A DNA stretch of 64,000 bases. Origin: Gammaproteobacteria bacterium (GTDB taxonomy: Bacteria > Pseudomonadota > Gammaproteobacteria > Pseudomonadales > Azotimanducaceae). Made by a program: the position numbers and the translations under genes. Where the stretch lies: positions 62,001 to 126,000 of the forward strand of contig JAPOVV010000115.1 of NCBI GenBank assembly GCA_026707945.1, given 5' to 3'. The notes beneath the pieces were generated by a model. That model made no database searches. It was given only the letters and a program-made list of their open reading frames with translations, and was not told where the DNA came from. Within the stretch, counting starts at the first letter, position 1. Every line of letters starts with the position of its first letter. Of the stretch, positions 63,741 through 64,000 are shown in pieces.

Positions 63741-64000
63741 ATGCGCTACCTGATCGCTGCACTAATCATCATGACGGCTACCTTTGTGTTCGGCTGGGTA
63801 GGTCTAGTTGTTGGACCCTTGATTGCGTTTGGTGTACTTCTGTTTAGCAGCAAGCGGATTCGTATAGATCACTCGCAGCCGTTTTTCTCAAGTACGAATA
63901 CCGCATCGATTCAGGATGTCCATTTCTTTGAGTTATTTGGGTATCTGTGCAAGATTGATGGGGTCGTATCTAGAGACGAAATTCGAGGTGTAGAGGTCAT
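63741..64000 (+). CDS. DjlA/TerB-like membrane protein, N-terminal part
   Basis: An open frame runs off the window end. It begins MRYLIAALIIMTATFVFGWV, one or two membrane-spanning segments, then FFELFGYLCKIDGVVSRDEI, which matches the TerB-like N-terminal domain (FxxxxGxxAKxDGxVSxxEI) of the DjlA co-chaperone. A C-terminal J-domain is expected beyond the window. Only 86 residues are visible. Confidence 0.65.
   Translation, partial: MRYLIAALIIMTATFVFGWVGLVVGPLIAFGVLLFSSKRIRIDHSQPFFSSTNTASIQDVHFFELFGYLCKIDGVVSRDEIRGVEV

Overview
The window reads as a chromosomal segment of a gammaproteobacterium that I cannot name to genus. The evidence is the proteobacterial spc/alpha ribosomal operon order, a 101-residue S14 without zinc cysteines, a fused NuoCD subunit in a 13-gene nuo operon (nuoA to nuoN), and a long NuoG with the extra N7 cluster ligands. 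Base composition looks balanced and coding density is high. I saw no rRNA, tRNA, CRISPR array, insertion sequence or phage module. Sulfatase, phytanoyl-CoA dioxygenase-like proteins, a TonB receptor, amidohydrolase, amidase and Gfo/Idh/MocA genes suggest a heterotroph using varied organic matter, perhaps marine or host-associated (inference).

Layout. 1-7655: end of rplE, then the spc and alpha operons (rpsN, rpsH, rplF, rplR, rpsE, rpmD, rplO, secY, rpmJ, rpsM, rpsK, rpsD, rpoA, rplQ). RpoA has an acidic N-terminal extension and L17 a long acidic C-terminal tail. 7683-11759: uvrA and, divergently, an O6-alkylguanine-DNA alkyltransferase fused to a TetR-type regulator. A promoter next to the fusion gene carries short repeats over its spacer and start region. 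11770-13813 (minus strand): an ECF sigma / anti-sigma / periplasmic metal-sensor-like / EF-hand module. 14041-19733: a tightly packed operon of an LplT-PlsC fusion, a GNAT, a divergent lumazine synthase and a GH20 hexosaminidase fused to an APH/NahK-like kinase. 19746-32354: mixed metabolism, including an amidohydrolase, a PhyH-HEAT fusion with an amidase, a coiled-coil winged-helix protein, the tiny ribosomal protein bTHX, a secreted metallo-beta-lactamase-fold protein that has lost its metal ligands, NAD synthetase, and a pair of acyl-CoA dehydrogenases.

32717-40960: a DUF6471-like regulator, a stomatin/NfeD pair, clpB behind a heat-shock-like promoter, then ThuA, Gfo/Idh/MocA, an epimerase-like VOC protein and small hypotheticals. 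41296-55806: the complete nuo operon for respiratory complex I, with genes overlapping or almost touching. 55942-62884: TonB-dependent receptor, sulfatase, PhyH oxygenase, GNAT and a 2-hydroxyacid dehydrogenase. 62885-64000: AT-rich, hairpin-containing sequence with a small hypothetical gene and the start of a DjlA/TerB-like membrane protein.

The most unusual items are the alkyltransferase-TetR fusion with its promoter-embedded repeats beside uvrA, the hexosaminidase-kinase fusion in its odd operon, the PhyH-HEAT fusion, and the exported metal-less MBL-fold protein. No searches could be run. Claims of novelty mean only that I do not recall such an arrangement.
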